NCBI GenBank assembly: GCA_023251255.1
Contig: JAHEZD010000037.1
Span: forward strand, 1 to 54,118
Direction: 5' to 3'
DNA length: 54,118 nucleotides
From: Chitinophagaceae bacterium
Lineage (GTDB): Bacteria > Bacteroidota > Bacteroidia > Chitinophagales > Chitinophagaceae
Under the pieces are notes generated by a model. The model was not told the origin of the DNA. It was given only the letters and a program-made list of their open reading frames with translations, and did not search any database. How positions within the stretch are numbered: the stretch's first letter is position 1; every line of letters begins with the position of its first letter. Both the position numbers and the translations under genes were made by a program. This document shows positions 36,680 through 45,188 of the stretch, one piece after another.

Positions 36680-38029
36680 TTATTTATGCCACTCTAATTT
36701 TTTTCTTTTGAAAATAAATCCACCCCAAACTAAACCACACATTATTGTTATGGTTGCATACCCTATTACCATTCCATTTAGCCCAAAATTGTTTCCCAAG
36801 AAAAAGGTAGAAATACAGCAAAGTATCCCAGTAACTATGGAAAGGACTAAAAATGGTTCCTTTTTATGGCAACGAAGATACGTTGCCCAAGAAAAAACAA
36901 GCTGATTTGCAATAACGGTAAGGCATAGAAGAATAAGGGGTAAAGAATACAAGAAACGATTTGCAAAATTTAGATTAAGATAGTTAGATATATAAATAAA
37001 AAAAACAAACCCGCCAATAGCTAAAATATTGATTCCGATTAATTGCTTTATCGTTTTATCAAATACATAATCAAGCTCATTGTAGTTCTTCTTCGCAATT
37101 AATGCAGAAAACATTGGAATCTTAGTTGTTATCCAACTCATAGACAATGTTGAAATGCCATTTAAAGCTGCTAGTGTTATTCCCATTTGTCCAGCTACCT
37201 TAGCACCTTCTGTAGCAAATAAAACCGGGTTAAATAATTGAAATATAAAATAACCACTTATCCAACTTAAAGCTATACGCCACTGAAAAGGGAAAATTTC
37301 TTGATAATAATTAATTATTGATTCGTGTTTCTCTTTCCAAATAGATTTAAGAAATTTAAACCGCTTTAACGAACCAATCTGAAAATAATTAATTAAAATA
37401 GCAATCAAAGATGCTAATGCAGAAGCATACAATTTAAAGCCTAAGATAAAGAAAGTAAATAGTAGTATAATATTGCAAAGCTTTTGCACCAACCTAACTT
37501 TGGACATATCCTTTATCTCGCCTATACCATCGAAGAAAGCAAGAATTGGATCAATAAACAAATTCAAAGATGTAGCCAAACAAAGTATAATCCAGGGATT
37601 TTTCCAATTAACACTAATGTCAGCATTATACTTTGAGAAAAACCAAAAGCCAATTATTAACAGACTGAAAAAAAGAACTATAGAAATTATTGCAAAACAT
37701 TTTACACAAAACCACAACAAAGATGCTAGCCTCGATTTATAATACTTATCGCCAACTAAATTCCACTCCTCATCCCATTCTAAATGGGCAAACTCGTGAG
37801 CAGCATACTGCGTAATAATACTGCTTAAACCCAATTCAAAAAATACCTGAATAGCTATTATGCTGGCAAATGTGTAAAAGAATCCCTGCTCATATACTGA
37901 TAAATATCTTGCAATAAAAAAAATGGATAAAATACCACTTGTAGCCTGAATTAATCTTGTAACAAGCGTAATGGCAATAGTTCGATCAATTCCAATTTTG
38001 ATTCCTATATGCTTAATTCTATTAATCAA
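36680..38029 (-). CDS. Wzx-type polysaccharide flippase
   Basis: 449 residues and about 12 membrane helices of the MOP superfamily. The first helix pair (ITLVTRLIQATSGILSIFFI) and the E-Q-G-F-F-Y-T-F motif in the first loop are typical of PST-type flippases. It moves the undecaprenyl-linked repeat unit across the inner membrane to the Wzy-like polymerase encoded at 32663. It is next to the first glycosyltransferase. Confidence 0.88.
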   Translation of the reverse strand: MINRIKHIGIKIGIDRTIAITLVTRLIQATSGILSIFFIARYLSVYEQGFFYTFASIIAIQVFFELGLSSIITQYAAHEFAHLEWDEEWNLVGDKYYKSRLASLLWFCVKCFAIISIVLFFSLLIIGFWFFSKYNADISVNWKNPWIILCLATSLNLFIDPILAFFDGIGEIKDMSKVRLVQKLCNIILLFTFFILGFKLYASALASLIAILINYFQIGSLKRFKFLKSIWKEKHESIINYYQEIFPFQWRIALSWISGYFIFQLFNPVLFATEGAKVAGQMGITLAALNGISTLSMSWITTKIPMFSALIAKKNYNELDYVFDKTIKQLIGINILAIGGFVFFIYISNYLNLNFANRFLYSLPLILLCLTVIANQLVFSWATYLRCHKKEPFLVLSIVTGILCCISTFFLGNNFGLNGMVIGYATITIMCGLVWGGFIFKRKKLEWHK

Positions 38030-38087
38030 CGTCTAAATTTTATAACTAGCTCCATTTAAATCTAATACTATAATTCATGAAACGCAA

Positions 38088-39812
38088 CTAAGTTCCTTCC
38101 ATTTCGATTGGTTTTGCAAAAGGTTCCATTTCAGTAATCGATCTACCAAATGCAATTTTAGGATAAGTATTAGTATGAGGATCAATCATTACTTGCAATA
38201 AAACAGGCTTATTAAAATTATCGCCACTCCATAACCAATCAGTGGCATCCTTAACTTCTTTTGGTAGCCTAATTGTTCTACTAATTATACCATAAGCAAT
38301 AGCAACTTTCTCAAAATCAGGTGCAGTATAACCCCAATATGTTGATTGATACCTAGATTCAAAATAGCTATCCTGAAACTGACGTATCATTCCTAAGTTC
38401 TGGTTATTCATTACCACTATTTTAACTGGCAATTTATTACGAACAATAGTTTGAAGTTCTTGAATATTCAACTGCATACAACCATCACCAATAATAACTA
38501 CTACAGGTTGTTTACTAAATGCAAGGGATGCTCCAATGCTTGCCGGCAATGCAAAGCCCATGGCACCCATTCCTGCCGAAGTAAAAAACAATTGATGCTT
38601 TAGTATTTCTAAGGATTGTGCAGCCCACATTTGATGTGCTCCTACATCAGCCAAAAACACTTTTGCATTAGAAGAGGTACTTGAAAGTTGATGAATAAAC
38701 GAATTGGGATTGATGCTTTCACCAACAGATAACTCTTTTGTATCAGGCCATCTATTTCTAAGTTCTGCAATATGATTAAACCAAACTTTTTGTACAAAAA
38801 ATGTATCATTTTCAATGTTGGCAAGAAATGCTTGTAAAAATAGTTTCACATCTTGCACAATAGGTATACAGCCTTTAACACGATTGTTAATCTCACCAAT
38901 TTCGCAATCTATATGATATATTTTTCTGTCCTCAAAAAACTTAGTATCGGCACCGGTTTGTCTAATATCTAGCCTACTACCAAGTACCAAAATAAAATCA
39001 GATTCTCCAAAAGCAATGTTTGCCCACCTGTTACCATAACTGCCTATAAAGCCTATTCGCAAGGGGTGATTGAATGGAATTGCATCTACTGCTAATAAAG
39101 TAGTTATAACAGGAATATGCAACTTTTCGGCAAGTTCTATTAGTAGGTTTGTTGCAAATGCAGACCGTACTCCTCTTCCTACCAATATCACAGGACGTTT
39201 AGCATTTTGTATATCCGTTTTTATTGATTGAAAAAGTTCTTTATCAAGAACAATTTCATCGCTACCCACTAAATTAACGCTTACAGGCACATCGATTTGT
39301 GCACGTTGAACATCCATTGGTATATCAATCAATACGGGGCCTGGCCTTCCTTCTGTGGCTATCTTAAATGCATTTTCAAATATGGATGGGATATCAATAG
39401 GGTCGTTCACCAAAAAACTGGCCTTTGTTATTGGCGAAGCCATAGACACAATATCCGTTTCCTGAAAACCTAATTGCCTAATATCCCTTGTTCCTTTTTG
39501 TTCATGCCTATTTACTTGACCAGTAATAAATATAGCTGGTACAGAATCAAAATAACAACTACCGATTCCTGTAAGTAAGTTGGTAGCTCCTGGCCCACTC
39601 GTAGCCAATGCAATACCAGGCAAACCTGTAGCCCTACCATAAGCATCTGCCGCAAAAGCTGCCGCCTGCTCGTGGTGCATGGTAATGATACTAATTTTAG
39701 TTATTTGATTTAAAGAATCTAATAGATGTGTTATCATTCCACCAGACAATTCAAATACGTGCCCTATCCCTTTTTGCTCCAAATAAGAAGCTATATAATC
39801 TGATACTTTCAT
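38088..39812 (-). CDS. Thiamine-diphosphate enzyme of the acetolactate-synthase family (YerE-like candidate)
   Basis: 574 residues with the three domains of the family. The catalytic glutamate is Glu48 in TMHHEQAAAFAADAYGR. The central domain (RPVILVGRGVRSAFATNLL) resembles the FAD-binding region. The thiamine-diphosphate motif is VIIGDGCMQLNIQEL to VVMNN. It sits between CDP-sugar genes and the flippase rather than with amino-acid genes, so it is not expected to be IlvB. In Yersinia, YerE of this family adds a two-carbon unit from pyruvate to a CDP-3,6-dideoxy-4-keto sugar to make yersiniose. The neighbours here (rfbF, rfbG, rfbH, an SDR) are the ones such a path needs. Function is inference from context. 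Confidence 0.75.
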   Translation of the reverse strand: MKVSDYIASYLEQKGIGHVFELSGGMITHLLDSLNQITKISIITMHHEQAAAFAADAYGRATGLPGIALATSGPGATNLLTGIGSCYFDSVPAIFITGQVNRHEQKGTRDIRQLGFQETDIVSMASPITKASFLVNDPIDIPSIFENAFKIATEGRPGPVLIDIPMDVQRAQIDVPVSVNLVGSDEIVLDKELFQSIKTDIQNAKRPVILVGRGVRSAFATNLLIELAEKLHIPVITTLLAVDAIPFNHPLRIGFIGSYGNRWANIAFGESDFILVLGSRLDIRQTGADTKFFEDRKIYHIDCEIGEINNRVKGCIPIVQDVKLFLQAFLANIENDTFFVQKVWFNHIAELRNRWPDTKELSVGESINPNSFIHQLSSTSSNAKVFLADVGAHQMWAAQSLEILKHQLFFTSAGMGAMGFALPASIGASLAFSKQPVVVIIGDGCMQLNIQELQTIVRNKLPVKIVVMNNQNLGMIRQFQDSYFESRYQSTYWGYTAPDFEKVAIAYGIISRTIRLPKEVKDATDWLWSGDNFNKPVLLQVMIDPHTNTYPKIAFGRSITEMEPFAKPIEMEGT

Positions 39813-39827
39813 TTGTAAGTTTAAAAG

Positions 39828-40886
39828 CTACTCGAAACTTTTGATTGTCCTTTCAAAGCCTTCTTTAATTGATATTACAGGATTCCATCCCAATGCAAGC
39901 ATTTTACCAATATCTGGTGAGCTTCTATTAACCTTGCTTGCTAAATATCCTTGTGGGTTAGTGTCAGGCTTATACTCCACCACATTAATTCCTTTCCATT
40001 TATATAACTCTTTTAAAATATTCGCCAATTCTAAAATGCTATATTCTTCTTTAGGATTACCAATATTATATGCCTGTGCAGAATTACCTTTTAACAGTAC
40101 TATGAAGTAGCCAATTACTGCATCTGACAAGTAACAAAAGGCCCTTTTTGCAGAGCCATCGCTTTTCATGATAATATTTTGACTTCCTAATATATCTTTT
40201 ACAAAATCTGCAAATACTCTTCCATCACCCAATTGCATTTTGGGACCATAAGTATGAAATGGTCTTACAATTTTTGTGGAAATTTCATATTGATGAAAGT
40301 AAGAAATGCAAATATTTTCACCCATTCTTTTACTTTCAGCATAACAAGACCTAACAAGCGTTGGGTCTATATAACCATAATCTGTTTCTTTAGTAGGAAT
40401 TTTTTCAAGTAAAACATCCCCATAAACTTCGCCCGAACTAAAATATAAAAAAGAAGTAATTTTTTTCTCTCTTGCCAAATTCATTAAATTAATAGTTCCA
40501 AGTACATTGGCATTTAAAGTGCCAACGGGATCTATACCAAAATACTTTGGGCTTGCTTGACTTGCTGCATGAATTATAAAATCTATATCTCCTTCATAGT
40601 TTACTGGAGTAGATACATCTTGTTCTAAAAAAATTAAATTATCATTATCAACATAATCCAAAAACCTTTCTTGTGCTTTTGTCTTGTTTCTTACTAGGGC
40701 AATAACGGTAACTTTGAAATTTTTGAATTTATTATTTAAATAAAGCAATGTTTCAACCATATATGCTGGCAAAAAACCATTAGCACCGCTAATTAAAACT
40801 GTTTTGCCATTAAACTGCTCCCAATTAATAGAATGATTAGTAATGTTCTCTAAATCTTGTTTTATTATCGTATTTAAAACTGGCAC
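39828..40886 (-). CDS. Extended SDR, NAD-dependent sugar epimerase/dehydratase or reductase
   Basis: The 352-residue protein has a Rossmann glycine motif in TVLISGANGFLPAYMVETLL, FIIHAASQASPKYFG, and the catalytic Tyr and Lys in RSCYAESKRMGENICISYFH. The overall layout is close to the UDP-glucuronate decarboxylase / dTDP-glucose dehydratase class. It overlaps rfbH by 1 bp and precedes the thiamine-diphosphate enzyme by 15 bp. It could reduce or epimerise the keto group of the branched or 3,6-dideoxy CDP-sugar (the role of YerF or of paratose/abequose synthases). It cannot be assigned further from sequence alone. Confidence 0.8.
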   Translation of the reverse strand: MPVLNTIIKQDLENITNHSINWEQFNGKTVLISGANGFLPAYMVETLLYLNNKFKNFKVTVIALVRNKTKAQERFLDYVDNDNLIFLEQDVSTPVNYEGDIDFIIHAASQASPKYFGIDPVGTLNANVLGTINLMNLAREKKITSFLYFSSGEVYGDVLLEKIPTKETDYGYIDPTLVRSCYAESKRMGENICISYFHQYEISTKIVRPFHTYGPKMQLGDGRVFADFVKDILGSQNIIMKSDGSAKRAFCYLSDAVIGYFIVLLKGNSAQAYNIGNPKEEYSILELANILKELYKWKGINVVEYKPDTNPQGYLASKVNRSSPDIGKMLALGWNPVISIKEGFERTIKSFE

Positions 40887-42202
40887 TATAATGCTTTAAT
40901 AAATTCTTTTACCTTCTCTATTATATAATCGTAATGCTCATCGTTTAAACCAGGCCAAACACCTAACCAAAACGAACTGTTCATAATAATATCAGTATTT
41001 GGAAGTTCATCTATTTTACGGCAATTGATATTGGCATAAGCAGGCTGCCTTAAAATATTGCCACCAAAAAACAACCTTGTCCCTATTTTATTGTTCTCCA
41101 AAAATTCAACAAGCTTATTTCTGTTGATATTTTTTCCATCTCTCACGGTAAGCATAAAGCCAAACCAGCTAGGGTCGCTATTTTCAGTTGCTTCAGGTAA
41201 TATAAAGTACTCTTCGAGCTCTTTAAAACGCTTTTTAAGCTTGGCATGATTCTCCCTGCGTTTAGTAACAAAAGCATCGGCCTTCGCAAGTTGGCTTAAG
41301 CCAATAGCAGCCTGCATATCTGTTACTTTTAAGTTGAACCCTATGTGGGAGTACGTATATTTATGGTCGTAACCATCTGGTAAATCGCCCAACTGCCAAT
41401 CGTAACGTTTACCGCAAGTATTGTCGCAGCCAGGGGCACACCAACAATCTCTTCCCCAGTCCCTAAAACTTTCTGCAATTTTTTTAAGTGAGCCGTTGTT
41501 GATTAATACAGCCCCGCCTTCACCCATGGTTATATGGTGAGCAGGATAAAAAGACACGGTTGATACATCACCAAAAGTTCCTGTTTTTTTATTGTTATAA
41601 GTGGCTCCTAGCGAATCGCAATCATCTTCAACCACCCATAAATTGTACTTCTTTGCAATTGCCATTACCACATCCAAATTAAATGGATTTCCTAAAGCAT
41701 GGGCAATCATGATAGCCTTTGTTTTAGGAGATATGGCTTTCTCAATATCCTCAGCTTTAATATTATAAGTTGGAATATCTACATCCACAAAAACAGGTAT
41801 GCAACCAAACTGTATCATCGGGTTTACTGTGGTTGGGAAACCAGCAGCCACAGTAATTACTTCGTCACCCGGTTTAATAGCTCTGTCACCCAATTTAGGA
41901 GATGTAAGCGTATAAAATGCCAAGAGGTTTGCAGATGAGCCAGAGTTAACTAAAAAAGAGAAGCGACTACCCATATACCTTGCAAAATCTCTTTCAAACA
42001 GCAAACTAAAACGGCCAGCGGTTAGCCATGCATCCATGGTAGCTTCAATGCCTAATAGCACGTCTGATTCGTCTATAATTTTCCCGGTAACAGGTATATA
42101 ATCTTTTCCTGGAACAATGGTTCTGGTGATTTTATTTTTAAAGAGTGGAATTAAACTGTCTCTTACTGATTTATCGTGGAGGTTTGTAAATAGAGAATCC
42201 AT
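40886..42202 (-). CDS. rfbH: CDP-4-keto-6-deoxy-D-glucose 3-dehydrase (E1)
   Basis: A 438-residue enzyme with the aminotransferase fold that removes the C3 hydroxyl of CDP-4-keto-6-deoxyglucose using PMP and a [2Fe-2S] cluster. The usual PLP lysine is replaced by His in [14 protein letters not shown] (His222/223). Cys195, Cys253, Cys255 and Cys263 match exactly the C-X57-C-X-C-X7-C cluster motif of the Yersinia E1 enzyme. It overlaps its neighbours rfbG and the SDR by 1 bp each. The partner reductase (E3, ddhD type) is not in the window and must be supplied elsewhere. Confidence 0.95.
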   Translation of the reverse strand: MDSLFTNLHDKSVRDSLIPLFKNKITRTIVPGKDYIPVTGKIIDESDVLLGIEATMDAWLTAGRFSLLFERDFARYMGSRFSFLVNSGSSANLLAFYTLTSPKLGDRAIKPGDEVITVAAGFPTTVNPMIQFGCIPVFVDVDIPTYNIKAEDIEKAISPKTKAIMIAHALGNPFNLDVVMAIAKKYNLWVVEDDCDSLGATYNNKKTGTFGDVSTVSFYPAHHITMGEGGAVLINNGSLKKIAESFRDWGRDCWCAPGCDNTCGKRYDWQLGDLPDGYDHKYTYSHIGFNLKVTDMQAAIGLSQLAKADAFVTKRRENHAKLKKRFKELEEYFILPEATENSDPSWFGFMLTVRDGKNINRNKLVEFLENNKIGTRLFFGGNILRQPAYANINCRKIDELPNTDIIMNSSFWLGVWPGLNDEHYDYIIEKVKEFIKAL

Positions 42203-43302
42203 TAGTTGTTTAATAAAGATTGATAATATAGAATATCTGCTTCCAATAATTGAAGAGCTGTTTGTTCGCCATTATAAAATGACTTGTACCATTGTATTGT
42301 TCTTTCAATTGCCATGGCTGTATCCATCTTTGGTTTCCATGGCAGTTCGTTGATGGCTTTGCTAATATCCAATTTTAAAAGTTTGGCTTCATGCAAAGCA
42401 TTAGGGTCTATCTGTAAATCTATTTTTCCTTTTCCCCAAATATCAATTGCTTGCTGTGCAATATCAATTACAGGAAGATTGTCTGCATTTGAAGGGCCAA
42501 AGTTCCAAGCCCCTTCATATTTTGAAGGATGCTGAGATAGTGAAACTCCTAATTGTAAATAACCAAATACTGGCTCTAGTACATGCTGCCATGGCCTTAC
42601 AGAATTGGGGCTCCTGATAATGATGTTTTTGTCAAATGCTATTGCTCTTACTATGTCTGGTATCAATCTATCTTCCGACCAATCCCCACCCCCAATAACA
42701 TTACCTGCACGAACACTTACAATAGACTTTTGATGTTGATTATAATGTGCTGGATTGAAAAATGAATTTCTGTAGCTGTTGATTACAAGCTCTGAACATG
42801 CTTTACTTGCACTATATGGGTCGTAACCACCTAAACGGTCTGTTTCTCTATAAGGATAATTCCACTCTTTGTTCTCATATACCTTATCTGTTGTTATTAA
42901 GATACAGCTACAAGGCTTTGTAAGATGAATGACAGCATTCAACAGGTTGGCGGTTCCCATAACATTGGTTCCAAACGTGTTCAAAGGCTCCTTGTACGAC
43001 CTTCTTACCAAGGGCTGTGCAGCCAAATGAAAAATGAAATCTGGCTGAAAGGAAAGAATCTCCTTTTGCAATTTTGATGCATCATTGATATCCGCAATAA
43101 CAGACTCAATATTAACTTCGTTTTCAAATAAAGTATAGAGAGATGGGTTTGTTGCAGGGGCTAACGAATACCCTTTTACAATTGCCCCAGCTTTGCATAA
43201 TGCATAGGTTAACCAAGAACCTTTAAAGCCAGTATGCCCTGTTACAAAAACCTCTTTACCTTTATAAACATCCAAAAAATTACTGCTCACCATATTTTCC
43301 AT
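42202..43302 (-). CDS. rfbG: CDP-glucose 4,6-dehydratase
   Basis: The 366-residue SDR forms CDP-4-keto-6-deoxyglucose from CDP-glucose. Evidence: [34 protein letters not shown] and the catalytic Y-x3-K in [17 protein letters not shown], followed by [20 protein letters not shown]. The block [11 protein letters not shown] is characteristic of this enzyme. The gene overlaps rfbF by 16 bp. ATG 43302 (MENMVSSNF) is used; a second ATG three codons in is possible. Confidence 0.95.
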   Translation of the reverse strand: MENMVSSNFLDVYKGKEVFVTGHTGFKGSWLTYALCKAGAIVKGYSLAPATNPSLYTLFENEVNIESVIADINDASKLQKEILSFQPDFIFHLAAQPLVRRSYKEPLNTFGTNVMGTANLLNAVIHLTKPCSCILITTDKVYENKEWNYPYRETDRLGGYDPYSASKACSELVINSYRNSFFNPAHYNQHQKSIVSVRAGNVIGGGDWSEDRLIPDIVRAIAFDKNIIIRSPNSVRPWQHVLEPVFGYLQLGVSLSQHPSKYEGAWNFGPSNADNLPVIDIAQQAIDIWGKGKIDLQIDPNALHEAKLLKLDISKAINELPWKPKMDTAMAIERTIQWYKSFYNGEQTALQLLEADILYYQSLLNN

Positions 43303-44063
43303 TGGGCTTTACCACTGTTCCATAATTGCTCCAACTCTATCCTGTCTCTCAATGCATCCATTGGCTTCCAAAAACCATAGTGTCTGTAGGCTGACAGTTG
43401 CTTATCGTCTGCTATTTCTATCAATGGCTTTTTTTCCCATTGAACATCATCCATATCACCTTCTAAATAATTAAATATGCCTGGCTCCAATACAAAGAAA
43501 CCTCCATTAATCCACATACCATCACCTTGGGGCTTTTCTACAAAATGGTCTACATTGCCTTTTTCATCCATTTCTATATTCCCAAATCTCCCAGGGGTTT
43601 GTATACTTGTTAATGTTGCTAGTTTACCTTGTGATTTGTGAAAGGCAACTAGTTCTTTAATATTAACATCAGAAACACCATCTCCATAAGTTAGCATGAA
43701 GGTTTCGTTACCAATGTATTTTTGAATTCTTTTAATACGACCTGCTGTATTAGTGTTTAATCCAGTATCTATCAGTGTTACTTTAAAAGACTCTGAATTG
43801 GAAAAATGTACATCTACTTTGTTCTTTTCCAACTCAATTGTAACATCAGAATTGTATAGGTAATAATTTAGAAAATATTCCTTTATAGATTGAGCTTTGT
43901 AGCCTAAGCATAACACAAAATCATTGTAGCCGTAAGCCTCGTAAATTTTCATGATATGCCATAAAATAGGCTTGCCGCCAATTTCTACCATTGGCTTTGG
44001 CCTAGCTTCTGTTTCCTCCATCAAACGTGTTCCTAGTCCGCCAGCTAAAATTGCTACTTTCAT
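43287..44063 (-). CDS. rfbF: Glucose-1-phosphate cytidylyltransferase
   Basis: The 258-residue enzyme makes CDP-glucose from CTP and glucose-1-phosphate. It starts with MKVAILAGGLGTRLMEETEA, then RPKPMVEIGGKPILWHIMKI. FMLTYGDGVSDVNIKELV marks the metal site and WINGGFFVLEPG the later sugar-binding region. It feeds rfbG and rfbH and forms the first step of the CDP-dideoxysugar branch. Confidence 0.95.
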   Translation of the reverse strand: MKVAILAGGLGTRLMEETEARPKPMVEIGGKPILWHIMKIYEAYGYNDFVLCLGYKAQSIKEYFLNYYLYNSDVTIELEKNKVDVHFSNSESFKVTLIDTGLNTNTAGRIKRIQKYIGNETFMLTYGDGVSDVNIKELVAFHKSQGKLATLTSIQTPGRFGNIEMDEKGNVDHFVEKPQGDGMWINGGFFVLEPGIFNYLEGDMDDVQWEKKPLIEIADDKQLSAYRHYGFWKPMDALRDRIELEQLWNSGKAQWKIW

Positions 44064-44076
44064 TTTGGCACTATTA

Positions 44077-45150
44077 CTAATTATTTATTTTTGTTTTAAT
44101 CAGCCATTTTGCTCCCAAAAATGACATCACTACAAATACTCCAAAAAATCCACCTACAATCAAAAAAAGCAACTTGCTTCTTTTAACAACATTTAAAGGA
44201 AGATCAATATCATCAACAATTTGTATAGTTGGGGTTTCTTGGGTTAACTGTACTTTGGCAATCTCCAAATTTTTTGCAACCTCACCATAGATAGTTACTA
44301 ACATGACTTTATCCCTAGAACTTACTTCTGCTTTAACAGTAACTGTTCTTTCACCAGGGTTGACGTCTAGTACTTTTTCCAAATCAGAGGCATTGTTGTA
44401 GGTCTTGTTATTTAACGCTGCATATATGCTATCAGCCTTTGCCTGTAGTCTATCAACATTGGCTTTTTGACGCCTGATTTTGGATTGAACATACCTATCT
44501 GTAGCTTTTTGAACAAGCCTTTCACAATAATATTTGCTTAACAGTTCGTCCATCATTGTTGCCTCGACATTAACAAATGTTGCTTTTTTTTCGGGGCGTT
44601 CAACAATCAGTCCCTTTTTCAAAATAACAGTGACGATAGTCTGTATCAAGCTGTCCTGCAAACGGGTAAAGGGTTGTTCAGTTATTACTGGGAAATAAAT
44701 TTCCCTTCCTATTTTTTTATTGGAGGCCCACTTTTTTCTTAAGTGGTAAACATCTGCATACTTGTCTGCTAGAGAATAGTTTTTAGCTGAATCGTAAGCT
44801 GTTAATAAGGTCTCCTTTGTTAAGCTAGTACTTTTCAGGAACAATAAAAGGTTTTCGCCAGACAACAATCCACTTCCCCCGCCACCCGAACCCGGTACAT
44901 CAATCCCGAATTGACCAACTAAAGATGCTAAGCCACCAGCACCAGATTTATTTTCTTCAACAACAAAAGTGAGCCTTGCACTATAGGTTACAGGAATAGA
45001 AACTGCCCAAACAAAACCAATTGCGGCTCCAGCTATTGCAGCAACTGATAATTTTATCCATTGAGAAATTAAAAAACTAGTCCACCCTCCTATCTTGGAA
45101 ATTATTTCCTTAAAGGAAATCTCATCATTTTTACCTTCTTCAAATTCCAT
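44077..45150 (-). CDS. Wzz-like polysaccharide chain-length/co-polymerase protein
   Basis: 357 residues with one N-terminal (about 28-53) and one C-terminal (about 325-345) membrane helix and a large periplasmic alpha-helical region between them. Features include SVAAIAGAAIGFVWAVSIPV, a Gly-rich GSGGGGSGLLSG stretch and the coiled coil RRQKANVDRLQAKADSIYAA. No tyrosine kinase domain follows, unlike Wzc. So it belongs to the Wzz/PCP-type group without a fused kinase, although its neighbour is a Wza-like exporter. Likely controls chain length or export. It lies 38 bp after the SLBB gene. Confidence 0.85.
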   Translation of the reverse strand: MEFEEGKNDEISFKEIISKIGGWTSFLISQWIKLSVAAIAGAAIGFVWAVSIPVTYSARLTFVVEENKSGAGGLASLVGQFGIDVPGSGGGGSGLLSGENLLLFLKSTSLTKETLLTAYDSAKNYSLADKYADVYHLRKKWASNKKIGREIYFPVITEQPFTRLQDSLIQTIVTVILKKGLIVERPEKKATFVNVEATMMDELLSKYYCERLVQKATDRYVQSKIRRQKANVDRLQAKADSIYAALNNKTYNNASDLEKVLDVNPGERTVTVKAEVSSRDKVMLVTIYGEVAKNLEIAKVQLTQETPTIQIVDDIDLPLNVVKRSKLLFLIVGGFFGVFVVMSFLGAKWLIKTKINN

Positions 45151-45188
45151 TCGTGTTTTATTACATTAATTATTATTTATTCTATAAA

